This document shows, one piece after another, positions 13,508 to 24,394 of a stretch of DNA of 64,000 nt. A program made the translations under genes and the position numbers. The notes under the pieces are model-generated. The model had not been told where the DNA came from. It did no database searches and saw only the letters and a list, made by a program, of their open reading frames with translations. The stretch comes from Atherix ibis (Eukaryota; Arthropoda; Insecta; Diptera; Athericidae), in the NCBI GenBank assembly GCA_958298945.1, contig OY282606.1, positions 87,241,696 to 87,305,695 on the forward strand. The letters run 5' to 3'. Numbering within the stretch: position 1 is the stretch's first letter; each line of letters starts with the position of its first letter.

Positions 13508-14606
13508 TTGGATTGTCAAGTCAAGAAAGTAATTTCGTTACTTAATAATATGTATTTTGACAGCTGACATAGCAAGCAATTTCGGCATATTTCACTTTTT
13601 TTACTATAGAAAAGATAAAAATGCTGTTCAAGCAAGAAAAAAATTATCCGATGTGTTAGATGAGCGCCAGTGCCAAAATTGGTTTGCTAAATTTCGATCC
13701 GGCAATTTTGATCACGAAGATGCACCACGTTCTGGAAGGTCAGTTGAAGCTGATGAAGACACAATAAAGGCATTAATGAATGCAAACCGACGAACAACAA
13801 CTCGTGAGATCGCTGAGAGATTAAATTTATCGTATACAACCGTTCATAATCATTTGAAACGGCTAGGTTTAATCTCAAAGCTCGACATATGGGTTCCTCA
13901 TCTTACGGAAAAAATGTGTGCCATCACATTGACGTTTATAATTTGCTTCTCAAATGCCAAGAAAATGATCTCTTTTTGAAGCATATCATCACTGGGGACG
14001 TGAAATGGGTTGTCTACAATAATGTTAAGTGCAAAAGATCCTGGAGTAGAAATGATGAACCGGCTCAAAGCATTTCGAAAGCCAATATTCATCAATAAAA
14101 AGATTATGCTATCTGTTTGGTGAGATTTCAAAGGAATCATTTATTTTGAGCTTCTACCGAGCAACACAACAATCCATTCTGAAGTGTACTGTCATCAGGT
14201 GGACAAATTGAATAATTCACTTAAAGAAAAAAGGTCAGAATTGGTCAATAGGAAAGGTATGGTGTTCCAACAGGATCATGCGAAACCACATACAAGTTTG
14301 ACCACCCGGCAAAAGCTTTTGGAGCTTGGAGATGGGATATACTGCCACACCCACCATACTCTCCAGACCTAGCATCATCCGATTTTCATTTGTTCCAAAT
14401 GAGGAGGTCAAAAATCACTTGGAGCAGTTTTTTGCCAGCAAAGAACAAACATTTTATGAACGTGGAATCATGTTACTCCAGAAAGACGGCAAAGGGGATT
14501 GGATCAGACTTGACAATTTTTATTAGAATAAAATATTAATTCACTATAAGAAAATCGTCTTTCATTTAAAAAAACAAAAAACAAAATTACTATCTTGACA
14601 ACCCAA
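13508..14606 (+). mobile_element. mariner element (mauritiana-like), decayed
   Basis: A 1099-bp element bounded by inverted repeats (TTGGATTGTCAAG... left; reverse of TTGGGTTGTCAAG right) and by TA on both sides (13506-13507 and 14607-14608), the target duplication expected for mariner. The plus-strand transposase begins with a GTP-like HTH region: RQCQNWFAKFRSGNFDHEDA, then RSVEADEDTIKALMNANRRT and LNLSYTTVHNHLKRLG. It shifts frame near 13910, continues IITGDVKWVVYNN (first catalytic Asp present, following Glu changed to Val), contains a stop near 14096, and ends with HPPYSPDLASSDFHLFQM. Several frameshifts make it non-functional. It lies in the last Rbfox intron, antisense to the gene. Confidence 0.9.
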
Positions 14607-14730
14607 TACTTTTTGAAAATAAAAAAATTTAATTAAAAGTCGGGTAAAAAAGAATCATATTTTTTTGCTTTTCATATATTTTCTGGATTATATAAATCCA
14701 AAAAAAACTGAACTCAAATTTAATTTAAAG

Positions 14731-15178
14731 TCCATTTTACACGACGGTAGTTTTCCTGCTTGTTTTCTTTCTTTTTATCATAGTTTTTTAACTTTTTAAG
14801 TTTTCCTGCTTGTTTTCTTTACCGGAGCTATAAATGACATGACTGATTGTTTCGCTACTAGATTTCAGAAATAGAACCGGTTCTTTTTTTCTTTTTTTTT
14901 GTAAGGTCCCTTAGACATGTGCCAGGCACCACTTCATAGCGCCACGAAGTACCGGTTCTTTTTTCGTGCTAGTTTTAACGAATACCAATGAGAAAACATT
15001 ATTTTCTTACGCGATCTCCATGAGCAAATGGCACATGTACGTTTGTTGGTATTCAAACTATCACTGCGCTAAGCATGAAAACCAACTTGAAAACAAGCAT
15101 CGTCTGAAGCCGACCACAAAACTAGCAGCAAATCCAGCAGACAAACAAGCACGAAAACTAGGGTCATGTGCAGATGGC
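14731..15178. mobile_element. Non-autonomous element with subterminal repeats
   Basis: Left end TCCATTTTACACGACGGTAG pairs with the reverse complement of the right end (GCCATCTGCACATGACCCTA), about 75 percent. Both continue into TAGTTTTC, C or G, TGCTTGTTT. The inner word AGTTTTCCTGCTTGTTTTC occurs twice in direct order on the left (14749 and 14799) and in inverted form on the right (near 15077-15098 and 15141-15161). This architecture fits a MITE-like hAT or similar element; the superfamily is not determined. A small open frame across it is not supported. Confidence 0.5.
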
Positions 15179-15207
15179 TTGAGTAAATATAGAATAATAT
15201 TGTATAT

Positions 15208-15545
15208 TGTGACGACGTAACATAGTTCTGGTGTGTTCTTGAACATTCTAGAATAGCAGTACCAGGGAGCGGTATAAATACGAGCGCATTTCAGATAATG
15301 ATAATAGAGCTAACAACAAAATAAAGTAGGCATTTTGCGAAACGATTCTTAAGTGATCAGTCGATAAAATTAGATCGTAGAAATACAGTGTACGGTGTAT
15401 ATACGGCAAAAATATTCAATTAGGAGCCGAGCGACCTAAACAAATAAACTCTTATAATCCTTCTTAGTAAAATACAACTCAGTTCAATAAAGAAAAATCC
15501 TAAATAAACAAAAACAGTATTTTATTGTATTCTTTGAATCTACAA
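15208..15545 (+). promoter_or_regulatory. Heat-shock-element plus TATA module, possible solo LTR
   Basis: At 15236-15253 the sequence TTCTTGAACATTCTAGAA is four contiguous, perfectly alternating TTC/GAA units, the ideal binding site for heat shock factor trimers. TATAAATA follows at 15273-15280 and an initiator-like TCAGAT at 15291. The block starts near TGTGACGACGTAAC and ends near TCTACA, which would suit a TG...CA solo LTR of about 340 bp, but no convincing target duplication was seen. No coding sequence follows on the plus strand. It lies directly beside the mariner derivative at 15562, in antisense orientation to Rbfox. Confidence 0.55.
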
Positions 15546-15561
15546 TACGTATGATCGTATA

Positions 15562-16318
15562 AAGGATTATCGAATTTGTGCTTTAAAAAGTAAAACTAGA
15601 TAAAATATATTTAAAATTTTGATTTTAATATAAAGAAATTTTTATTTCATTCTATTGTTTGGACCATGTCATTATATACGAAATATAACATTATTCAAAC
15701 GGTCGTTAGAAGACTTTTTGCTGGGCATGATCGTTTTGAAGTCATTTGGATGATATTTCACACATGACGGGAAGTAATTTTGTCTTTATTTAATGGATGC
15801 TGGTTATTAAATCCTCTAAATTTTAAGGATTGTCTTCGTTAATACGATCTTTTATGTATGTTAGTTTTACAAGAAAAAGCCCAGCGGCGTCAAATAGCAT
15901 GGTCTTTGACGCAATTTGACATGCTGGTAACTTTTTGAGCAATAAAGGCCTAATTTGTCATGTTGTGTGGTTTTGTTGAAACCACATATGATCCAGATTA
16001 AAATATTCAAGTTCAGACTAATAAAATTCGGTTATAGTATGATCATAACACTCAGAATTAATGGTAACGATCTCTTCTTCTTCATTTTCAAAGAAATATG
16101 ACCCAATGACACCTTAAGGCCTGAAAATCCATGTGACTGTGTAGAAGTTGACATTCGTTTTTAAACAGTCACGTATGGTCTTTCTGTGGAAAATTTATAT
16201 AATCCGTAATTTAAAAAATGGCAGACCTTAAACTAAACTATACCTTGGATGGCATATATTTTTGACAGTTGTCAAATGACAATGATGTACTCTCTAAACC
16301 ACAAAATGGATAATCCTT
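15562..16318 (-). mobile_element. mariner-like deletion derivative, TTTGACAGCTGTCAAA family
   Basis: A 757-bp copy with both termini: AAGGATTATCGAATTTGTG at 15562 and the reverse of AAGGATTATCCATTTTGTGG at 16318, flanked by TA (15560-15561 and 16319-16320). The right end carries TTTGACAGTTGTCAAATGAC. Minus-strand remnants include GVIGSYFFENE and the start of a WFQQ-type motif (TGTGGTTTCAACAAAACC read on the minus strand). N-terminal and C-terminal coding parts are gone and the frame is broken. Confidence 0.8.
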
Positions 16319-17650
16319 TACATAAATTATACCATTTTTACAGCAGGTAGCAATATTGTTAGCAAGTAATACCGTAGTTTTTTTTTAAATAATTTAAAAT
16401 AGATTTAAGAATCTAATAAAAATTATTCAAGAATTATTATTGTAGAAAAATGCCAATTCCATTAATTTTTCATTTGAAAAAACCGGAATGTCTATTCACG
16501 CGTAATTTCATTTCTAAAATTTGCTATTGAAATTATTTTTACTATTTGAACATGTAGAGCTAAATTTCAAAATCAATATTTTATGGCAAAAGTAATTAAA
16601 AATTAGTTTTTATTGCAGTGAAAATAATATATTGTTTATAATCAATGTTATTCAGCGTGTTTTTTTATTATTATTTTGTAATTAGTATGATTTTGTATTT
16701 ATTGAATAACATTAGTGAAATTATAAAAAAAAGAATAGTAAAAGCATAATTGGATTAATTGAATGAATGCTTTTCTATATAAAACTAGAATTTTGTCAAC
16801 GCAAATTTTCTACTTAAAATGATTCAAATAAAAATACGACCTAATATTAATGATAAATCAATATAAAAAGAGTAATGTCACGAATCTTATAAAAGGTGTG
16901 TGTGCATTTGTAAATAAATATTTTTTCGCAAAAAAAAAGAATCTTTCAAAGTAATATGTAAATATGTGATTTTCTAATAAAATTTAACCAAAATTGACAA
17001 ATGAATTAACTTTTCAAATAATAAAAGAAAAAAACAAAAATTTTATTGAAAAGCTCATATCCACTATAATAGACGCGCTATAGTATTTGTCCAATTGATA
17101 TCTTAATTCATTTGACATTAAACTCGGACATGTACAGTTGCATGTTCGGAATTCAGACGTTAATCAAAATAATTGTTATTCCAAATGTCAAAATATGTGC
17201 TCACACCGTTTTCACACACATCCACTCACACGTACTTCTGTATACGTAATTATGTATGTTGAAAAAATAATGCGCATAAATTTTAGACATCTTATTTTCC
17301 TTGTTTAATTATAAATTCCAAAACTACAATATTTCGATTTTATAAAATTAAGAACATTTGTTTTTACAATGTAAAAAGCGAATAAAAGAAAATATGTTTC
17401 GTTATATTTTTGACGTTTTCAAAATTACACTTGCTCAGAACTGTCGATAATGCAGTCCCAATCATTTATAAAATGGCAACCATACAATTTTCCCAATTAA
17501 TTTCTTAATAGTAATAATTATTTATACATTTTTGAATATTATTATTATTATTTTCTACTCTCGAATATAATATTAGGAAAGTACACTTATTATTCTAATT
17601 TATGCATTTAATAAAAAATAGAGGACAAATAATTTTTCAATCAAACTTAC
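16319..17650. other. Intron remainder
   Basis: AT-rich DNA of the last Rbfox intron between the transposon cluster and the exon at 17651-17714. No other feature is supported. Confidence 0.7.
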
Positions 17651-17714
17651 CCCATAGCCGGGTACTGGTCCTATTCCATGACTAATATATGGCTCAGCGT
17701 ATTCACGCCCATAT
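17651..17714 (-). CDS. Rbfox1: Rbfox exon: GYGREYAEPYISHGIGPVPGYG
   Basis: A 64-nt exon that completes the split glycine codon and reads YGREYAEPYISHGIGPVPGY plus G, ending in phase 0 at a consensus donor (GGG then GTAAGT). It aligns with the vertebrate stretch [21 protein letters not shown], so identity as Rbfox is firm. Acceptor AATTATAG. If the downstream intron were retained, the frame would continue as VSLIEKLFVLYFLLNA and then stop near 17600, replacing the conserved tail by a hydrophobic one. The following intron is 4.5 kb and heavily loaded with transposons. Confidence 0.95.
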
Positions 17715-18865
17715 CTATAATTCGATTTAAATAAAAAAAAAAGAGAAAATAAAAAATTTATTAACTTTTTGAATTCGCAACCACGTAAATTTATATGTTG
17801 GCATTTTATGGAATTAGTTGATGTGATGTCAAAACTTTTAATAAATAATCTAAAATAATATATATGAATACCTGGGATATTTTTCAGTTTTTTTTTCTCG
17901 ATTAAGGACATTTGACAGATGGTATTCTATATGGTAATTGTTTTCTTCTTTGGTTTTTTTCTTTTTAATAAAAAAAAGGGTAAGGCTGTTGGGCAAATTC
18001 TCTTGCTATATACATATTGTATAAAAAATACTTAGTTGACAACAGAATATTTGGTTATATTTTCTGCAGAGGATTTTGAATATTTTCTATGCTTTTAAGA
18101 AAAGCCAATATTTTATGGTGATATAGGTTAATACTTGCGATCTTTTTCCTTCTGAAACAAATAATAAAAATGTTTTTTTTCAAAAAGATGCATATATATG
18201 GATATGTATGTATAAAAGGATTAGCAAAATCGGTTTATTTTTTTAAATAATTAAACCAAATATATATAATTTTAGTAAGTATTTTTTTTTTGTTGACTTA
18301 GAGTAATCGAATTGCTTGCGGTTCTATCAAAATTTGATGACAGCTTTAGCAATTCTTAACCCCTGTTAGGAGATAAGAAATCCATCATAACTATTAGTTC
18401 AATAGTTTACATAATTTCAAATAAAGGACCTTTAAATTTAATCAGTGATAAAATTTCAATATTTTCCCACATAATCATAAATTGGCTAGATCAATATTAT
18501 CTAATCAATCATAAGTTAAGGCCAGAGAAATGTTTTTTTTTAAATACTTCATCAAGCGATTTGTATTTAAACAATTTAATTATTTTATTGTAGTCAGAAA
18601 TAACCCTTCAGATAAGACATTGTAACTACAATTAAAACAGACACAATATATATAATATAGAAAAGGTTTTATAGAGTCTTCCTTCCTATTAACAAAAATT
18701 GCAAGAGAATCTAAACGGCTTGTACGATATTTAAAATATCTTGATTCCTCATGAACAAAATTCCTTTTAGAGCTTCATAAAATACATATTTTTTTTTGTT
18801 GGGATGAATAGTGGATGAATGAGCGAATTGTTACAACATAACACCTGTTTCTATTCAAATCTTAC
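17715..18865. other. Rbfox intron
   Basis: 1.15-kb AT-rich intron without recognisable repeats or genes. Confidence 0.75.
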
Positions 18866-19014
18866 CCTGCCATAGTGGCGTATCCGGCGACTGCCGGTTG
18901 AGCTGCTGCAGCTGCACCATATGCAGCACGTGCGGCAACTGCAGTGTATGTGGCTGCAGCTGTATAAGCCTGTTGAGCAGTTGATAGTGGCGTCTTTAAG
19001 AGTGGCGCCGTTGC
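18866..19014 (-). CDS. Rbfox1: Rbfox exon: YTAAATYTAVAARAAYGAAA block
   Basis: A 149-nt exon entering in phase 0 and leaving in phase 2. It reads ATAPLLKTPLSTAQQAYTAA, continues ATYTAVAARAAYGAAAAAQP and ends AVAGYATMA plus GG of a split glycine codon. Acceptor GATTTCAG, donor GCAGG followed by GTAAGA. The alternating Ala/Tyr pattern resembles the [20 protein letters not shown] region of vertebrate Rbfox1, a tyrosine-rich low-complexity segment involved in aggregation-dependent splicing activity. GC content is far above the flanking introns, as for all the coding exons here. Confidence 0.93.
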
Positions 19015-19407
19015 CTGAAATCGATGTTTATAAAAATAAAAATTCAAATGTTATTAAAAATTGCCAATTGTCCTTAAAAACCAATATTGATGGCACAAAA
19101 CGATTAAACGCCGTAACACCATTTATTATATTGAATATGAAGAAACATATTTCAGTGATTCGTGTAAATGACGCATAACATGCAAAATTCCCAGCCAGAA
19201 GAAATATATATATTTTTTTTAATCTGTAATTCTGATTATAGTATTGTTTATCGATCGAGAAGTAAGTAGTATGTGTGATATGGATAAAATTCAGAATTTT
19301 TTTCTTAGTGCAATTTTATTTTTATCTAAAAACATACTAAAATTAAAAATAATTTTTTCAAAAATATATATTCTTATATCATTCTCTCTGAAAAATATTC
19401 AAATCCT

Positions 19408-19422
19408 ATTGCATGCATGCAT
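19408..19422 (-). promoter_or_regulatory. Overlapping UGCAUG sites upstream of an Rbfox exon
   Basis: The transcript strand reads ATGCATGCATGCAATA, which contains two overlapping UGCAUG hexamers, the binding site of Rbfox proteins themselves. It lies about 400 nt upstream of the exon at 18866-19014 in the Rbfox pre-mRNA. UGCAUG sites near Rbfox exons commonly serve autoregulation; here that is inferred from the sequence only. Confidence 0.45.
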
Positions 19423-19859
19423 TTTTTGTTTAATACAGAACTTTTATGCGTTATAGCAACCCTAAAGCATATGTAATATGTAGTTGACTTTAATTTGATC
19501 AGACAATAAGTTTAAAGAAAAAAAATAGCAAATATAAGCTACATTTATTGCTTTTTAAGTGAATATTAATTACTAAAGGAAATTAATATTTTGTCAAACA
19601 GATCTCACACACAATCAATCATATCGAATTTTCTTATTTCACATAAATTCTTATTGTAGTTAACTTTAAATGTTAAATAGATAAAAATGGAAATCATTAA
19701 GAAATTATTGAAAAAATTACGATTTTATTTTTTAAAATAGAAGAACTTTGAAGCATGGAATTTATAAATCAAATCCAATTGTTGAAGGATTCAATAATGT
19801 TCTGTAAATTTTTGTAAATAAAAAAATATAAAAATTTAAAAAAAAATATTTTGTAAATA

Positions 19860-20744
19860 AAGGGCTATCCAGTTTGTGGTTTGGAAAATACAGCTTTGTC
19901 ATTTGACAGCTAATCTTAATATATTTCAGCCAAGGCGGTATTTGTTTATATATTTAAGGTTCGCCATTTTACAAAATGCGGTATTTTTTTAACGATAGAT
20001 TGCACAGAAGATACGACGATTGGGTGCCGAAAAATCAATCTTTGGATGGACTGATTTTTCGAACACAATTTTCTTCAACCATGACGCTTATTTTCCGCTC
20101 TAGTGGATAAGACATATCCATGACTTGAAAATTGCCATATATGGGGCTTTGAAAACCCACAAGTGACCGTGGGCAAGCTATTGCAACGGCGAAAAGTTAC
20201 TGTATGATGTTAATTCGCCTTAGTTTTTTTAGCCTAAACTTAAAGATGTTAATCTGAACCATATGTGATTTCAACAAAACGGAGCCACAAGCCACACAAT
20301 ACTTAAAATTTTAAGTTTCACCACAATATAAGCGAACGTCAGATTTGTATTTTGGTCTTAAGATGTTATTGGCTCATATTTCTTTGAATGTGAATATGTA
20401 CGATAATCGCATTTTATTAGCCTGAACTTGAAGATTTTAATCTGGACCGTATGTGGTTCCAAAAAAAGGGTTCCCATAAGGAACACAATATGACAAATTT
20501 TGACTTTATTGCTCAAAAAATTCCAAGGACGCGTAATTTTCAGAATTGGTGATGTCAATTGGCCTCGAAGGCACGTTCAATTTGCTGTCGCCGGATTTTT
20601 TCTTATATATTTAAAAGATCAATATTTAAACTTTAGAACATTTTAAAATTAGCATTCATCAATTATAGCTCGAAATTATTTTAAGCAATTTTAAGTATCT
20701 TTTATTTTTCACTTTACTTTCTGTAACATCAATTGGATAACCAT
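19860..20744 (+). mobile_element. mariner-like non-autonomous copy with internal duplication
   Basis: Left end GGGCTATCCAGTTTGTGG with TTTGGAAAATACA and TCATTTGACAGCT; right end, in reverse, GGTTATCCAATTGATGTTAC. Plus-strand debris of the transposase occurs twice: TTAATCTGAACCATATGTGA with TTTCAACAAAACGGAG at 20250, and TTTTAATCTGGACCGTATGT with GGTTCCAAAAAAAGGG at 20435. The repeated WFQQ-like segment indicates an internal duplication. No usable frame. Confidence 0.7.
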
Positions 20745-21270
20745 TTATTTAAAAAAAAAATTAAGTTTGTTTGCCAACAACATTTTAACGTTGATTGTTT
20801 AAAGTCCGATTTAAAACAATCACAACCACTTTCAAACACAAATCATATTTAGCAACATATAATTTAAATAATATTCAATGCATTGCATGTACATATTTAG
20901 TATTTTTCAGTTAAAGAAAAGTGAATACTAAGAGAATAAAATAAAATGTTAAATTGTGAATATTTTTACAATAAATATATGGGGAAATTAGCCATTACTT
21001 TAAGTATTGTATGTATTTATTTAGTAATCAGACTAACCACACATTAATATGAGAGCATGTTAATTATTCGTGTACATAAAAAGTCTATTAAACGTTTACG
21101 CATTTTATATATACACACAAAAGTCTACACAAGTATATATACGCAATTATGAATTATTTAAATAGAACTTCAAACCAAAACCCAATTAACAATGATTTCA
21201 TAAAATTTCTAAAGAGAAATATGTAAAAAAAATGGTAAAAAAAATTGATTATAAAAGAGTTTTTGTTCAC
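20745..21270. other. Intron remainder
   Basis: AT-rich, nothing supported. Confidence 0.7.
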
Positions 21271-21330
21271 TTTTGTAAATACATTTAGAATGGCCGGTTG
21301 CGCTGGAACCTCCGTCACAGGTTTAGCTGT
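21271..21330 (-). CDS. Rbfox1: Rbfox exon: TAKPVTEVPAQPAIL
   Basis: Small exon, phase 0 to phase 0, reading TAKPVTEVPAQPAILN, after a strong acceptor (TTTTTTTTTACAG). The 3' boundary is uncertain. One donor (AAAT then GTATTT) ends the exon at 21283, giving 48 nt. A second (ACAAAA then GTGAAC) ends it at 21271, giving 60 nt and four more residues, VFTK. Both keep the frame; neither is a strong donor, which fits alternative use. The Pro/Thr-rich peptide belongs to the disordered C-terminal domain. Because the length is a multiple of three, skipping the exon would also be silent for frame. Confidence 0.75.
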
Positions 21331-22084
21331 CTGTAAAAAAAAATTTAAGAGAAAATATATAAAAATAAAACACATTCAAACGTAATAACAACAACAGACA
21401 TATAATAAACAAAAAAATCAAGTGCAGGTGAGAACAAATATTCGTATCAACAAAGAACTGCAAAAATGATAAGTTTTAGGAGAAAATTACAACAACAAAA
21501 ATAAATAAAAAATTGTTGCTGTGAAATGCATCCAAATCCCTCAGTGTAATTACGCCAAAATATTGAAAATGCTGAAAAATTATCTGTAACTACTACTATA
21601 CGAGTATAATATGTATTAGTGAATTTTTTTTTTTAATATTGTAGAAAAACTTAAGTATTTAAGTAAAATTATATGAAGAAAAACTGTATTAAATTTAAGT
21701 ATACACGTACGTGCTATAATTACAACTACTAGTAAAAAGTACAATTAATAATTTAAAAAATAAAAACGAAAAAATATTATTTGATTCATTTTTTTTCTCG
21801 ATTGTCTTAAATTGACTACGCGTTTTAAAATTAAGAATAAAAAAAAATCTTGGAAAATTTGATTTTTTCAATAAATATCTGAAAATGATTGAATTGTGAA
21901 AAATTAGGCTAAATATCGTCAAAAAATAAAATCAATTAGATTAGTTGAAGATAAAGACAGGAAAATTCATAGAAAGCATTTTTATTTAAAGCATCGGAAT
22001 TCTTTCAAATAAAATTTTACTCCATTTGAAAGAAGAAATAATTAAAAATATTAAAAATAAAAAGATTTTTTTGGTATAATAAAA

Positions 22085-22490
22085 TGGCTGAAAGGGCCAA
22101 CGATTCTACCAGTCTAAAGGTAGATAGTCCCTATCTCTTGTACACCATGGTTTCTTTTTGCAACCTTTTATTGCAACGTCACCAAAGTTATTTTGCTGAA
22201 TCGCTATAACCAGCAATTTATAAAAAAAATAGCTGAGATATAGCAAAGATCCCTCCAGTGGCTCTAGCACATGTACTTTTCGAAAATAATAATTTTTTGC
22301 GAACATATTATTTTTCTTCAATACATGTATACGCGAATAAATACAAAGAATATCCATCTTGGATTATGACAGTGTCAGAGCAGTGATAATATATTTATTT
22401 AAGGGAGAAGTCTGCAAATATTAAATTGAAATTAGTGACGATTTTTATTTATTAAGTAAAATTAAAGTATATCAAAATAATAAGGTCGAC
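22085..22490. repeat. Interspersed repeat, copy 1
   Basis: Shares with 44150-44345 the blocks ATATCCATCTTG(G/A)ATTAT, AGTGTCAG(AG)CAGT, TATTTAAGGGAG and a 50-bp end: GATTTTTATTTATTAAGTAA followed by AATTAAAGTATATCAAAATAA. Same orientation. Coding capacity is not visible; family unknown. Confidence 0.7.
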
Positions 22491-22639
22491 GTGGCACTAT
22501 TAACAAATTGCATAAGAGCATTAGTTCTTAAGGTTTCTTGCCAAAAAATATTGCATATGACCACCAATATCAAAAAGCCCCCACAAGATGTTACTGACAC
22601 TGCACTATTATGCTTGATTAGGAATTTTATTGCAATGTG

Positions 22640-23175
22640 TGTAAATATGGCATCAATATTTTGACAGCTTTTTCTATCCAGTTTTTTTTAAATAATCTAT
22701 AGGGTTAACTGTCAAGTTAGCTGTTAGCTGTCAAAATTTCCAATCATTTTCACACATTTTCTCATGATTAGACTTGACGCTTGAAAAACATTTTGAATTA
22801 TCCAAAATTACTTCGGAAATAGGTCAAGATGTTTGATCATAAATTTTATTAAGTGATAGATACAAACAAAATTATTAAGGACAAAATGTGGGACAAATCC
22901 ATAAGAGATATTGCAGAAATCGTCTCATCTATAAAAAGCGCCGTTGGAGTTGTCAGTCCGTATTTCTTCCTTAATTAGCCTAACGCTACGGCGTTACAGT
23001 CAATTGACAGCATTCCGGGACCATAATCACCAATTGGCTCTTTACAAAAATATGGATATTTGGGAACAACACGATTCCACACAATTAACCTGTCAATTGA
23101 CCTGTAAGATCGTGAGATTTGACACCGATCAATTATTTCTTTTTGGAATATAAAAACTCGTTCGTGTATGCTGAG
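22640..23175 (+). pseudogene. Tc1/mariner-superfamily relic
   Basis: Plus-strand debris: DKSIRDIAEIVSSIKSAVGV at about 22890-22950 resembles the Tc1-type helix-turn-helix (SIREIAEIVGxSKSAVGRV), and DLTPINYFFLEY at about 23115-23150 resembles the LTPLDYFLWGYL segment with the third catalytic residue. The catalytic core between them is deleted. TTTTGACAGC and AGCTGTCAAAA words near 22670-22740 may be remnants of the terminal repeat. Confidence 0.5.
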
Positions 23176-24291
23176 AAAATAGCAGTAATTTAAATTTAAA
23201 ATGCAACAATTAATGTCAAAAATTGTGCAAATAGGATGAGCTCGAGCTGGCCGTTCTTATATTTAAAACACAAGTAAAAATTACTATAAAAAAAGTTTTT
23301 TTTTTTAAATTTTCCAGTTATCTACAACTACAACATAGTAACAAGAATATATTAATATATAATATAAAATAATATTAATTAATGTGAAGGGTTAGTACCC
23401 TTTTTTTTCAACAAATCGCAGGACCAGTGACGCGATTAAGTCGTCGATGGGTGTTTGTAAGGAAGGAATAGCTTTGGTACAAAGGAATTTGTATGATAAG
23501 AAATAGAATTTGACGAATTATTTTTGAATGAAGAGATAATAGAATATAGTAAGTTTAGAACGTTTGTCTAGAAATCAAGATAGTTGTCGGTATTGCCCTT
23601 AAGACATATGGAATGACATGGTTTATAGCGGAAGGCAAAAGTTACGTGAACACATCTGCATTTGTTCAAAATTTACTTTCCAATTGATAAAACTAGTTCT
23701 GGAGAATAAATAATATTATTGCATTTTGGCTAAGCTAAAATAAATAAACATTTCTGAAATCAATAAGTTTTTTTTTCCTTCAATTTATCAAAAACTATTT
23801 TTTCTAACAAAAATTTTACAATAAAAATTAAAATTTCATTATAAAAATTAAAATGATTTTTTCTAAAAACTTTTGCTAAAACATTACAAATTATAATAGT
23901 TAAATTAAAAAATAGAAGAAGAGATTTTAAAATTCTATAAAATAGCAGCAGAAAATAAAATAATTTAATAATATTTATTAGTTACAAAAAGCTGTAAATG
24001 CTAAATATCACTACTATTAACTAGTAAAATTACGTATAATGTCAAAATATGAAAGCATTTAATATTAGGATATCATTCGAATTTTAAATTTATTAGGAAA
24101 ATTATAATAATATTAATTTATGGGATACTATAATAAATAAAAATACGATAAATATCTTAATAATATACTTATAATATCATCACTTTGTAAAGATGATAAA
24201 TTAAAAATAAATATTTTCTTTTATATGTTATATATATATTTTGTATGTGCGATAAGAAATGCATAAATTGAAATGAAAATATATATCTCAC
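23176..24291. other. Intron remainder
   Basis: AT-rich. A less AT-biased patch at 23400-23690 has no recognisable coding or repeat content. Confidence 0.6.
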
Positions 24292-24394
24292 CTGGAAACG
24301 ATAATTTGGATCAGGTGTTGCTGCTGCTGCTGCTGCTAAGAATGGATCATAGTAGACGCTACTGGGAATAATAGAATTTGCATAAGTGGCATTT
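24292..24394 (-). CDS. Rbfox1: Rbfox exon: VYYDPFLAAAAAA block
   Basis: A 103-nt exon (one base plus 34 codons) reading NATYANSIIPSSVYYDPFLA, six alanines in total, then TPDPNYRFQ, ending in phase 0. Acceptor TTTTTATAG before AAATGCC; donor TTTCCAG followed by GTGAGA, close to consensus. The alanine run is a GCA repeat that looks prone to length variation. VYYDPFLAAA matches the Tyr-rich, low-complexity C-terminal domain seen in Rbfox proteins (VVYQDGFYGA in vertebrates), which mediates assembly with other splicing regulators and phase-separation behaviour. The exon keeps full reading frame with both neighbours. Confidence 0.93.

Noticed and set aside
14966..15220. 84-codon plus-strand frame and its antisense partner
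   Set aside because: Lies across the TIR element at 14731-15178; the apparent coding bias comes from repeated CTTGTTT words.
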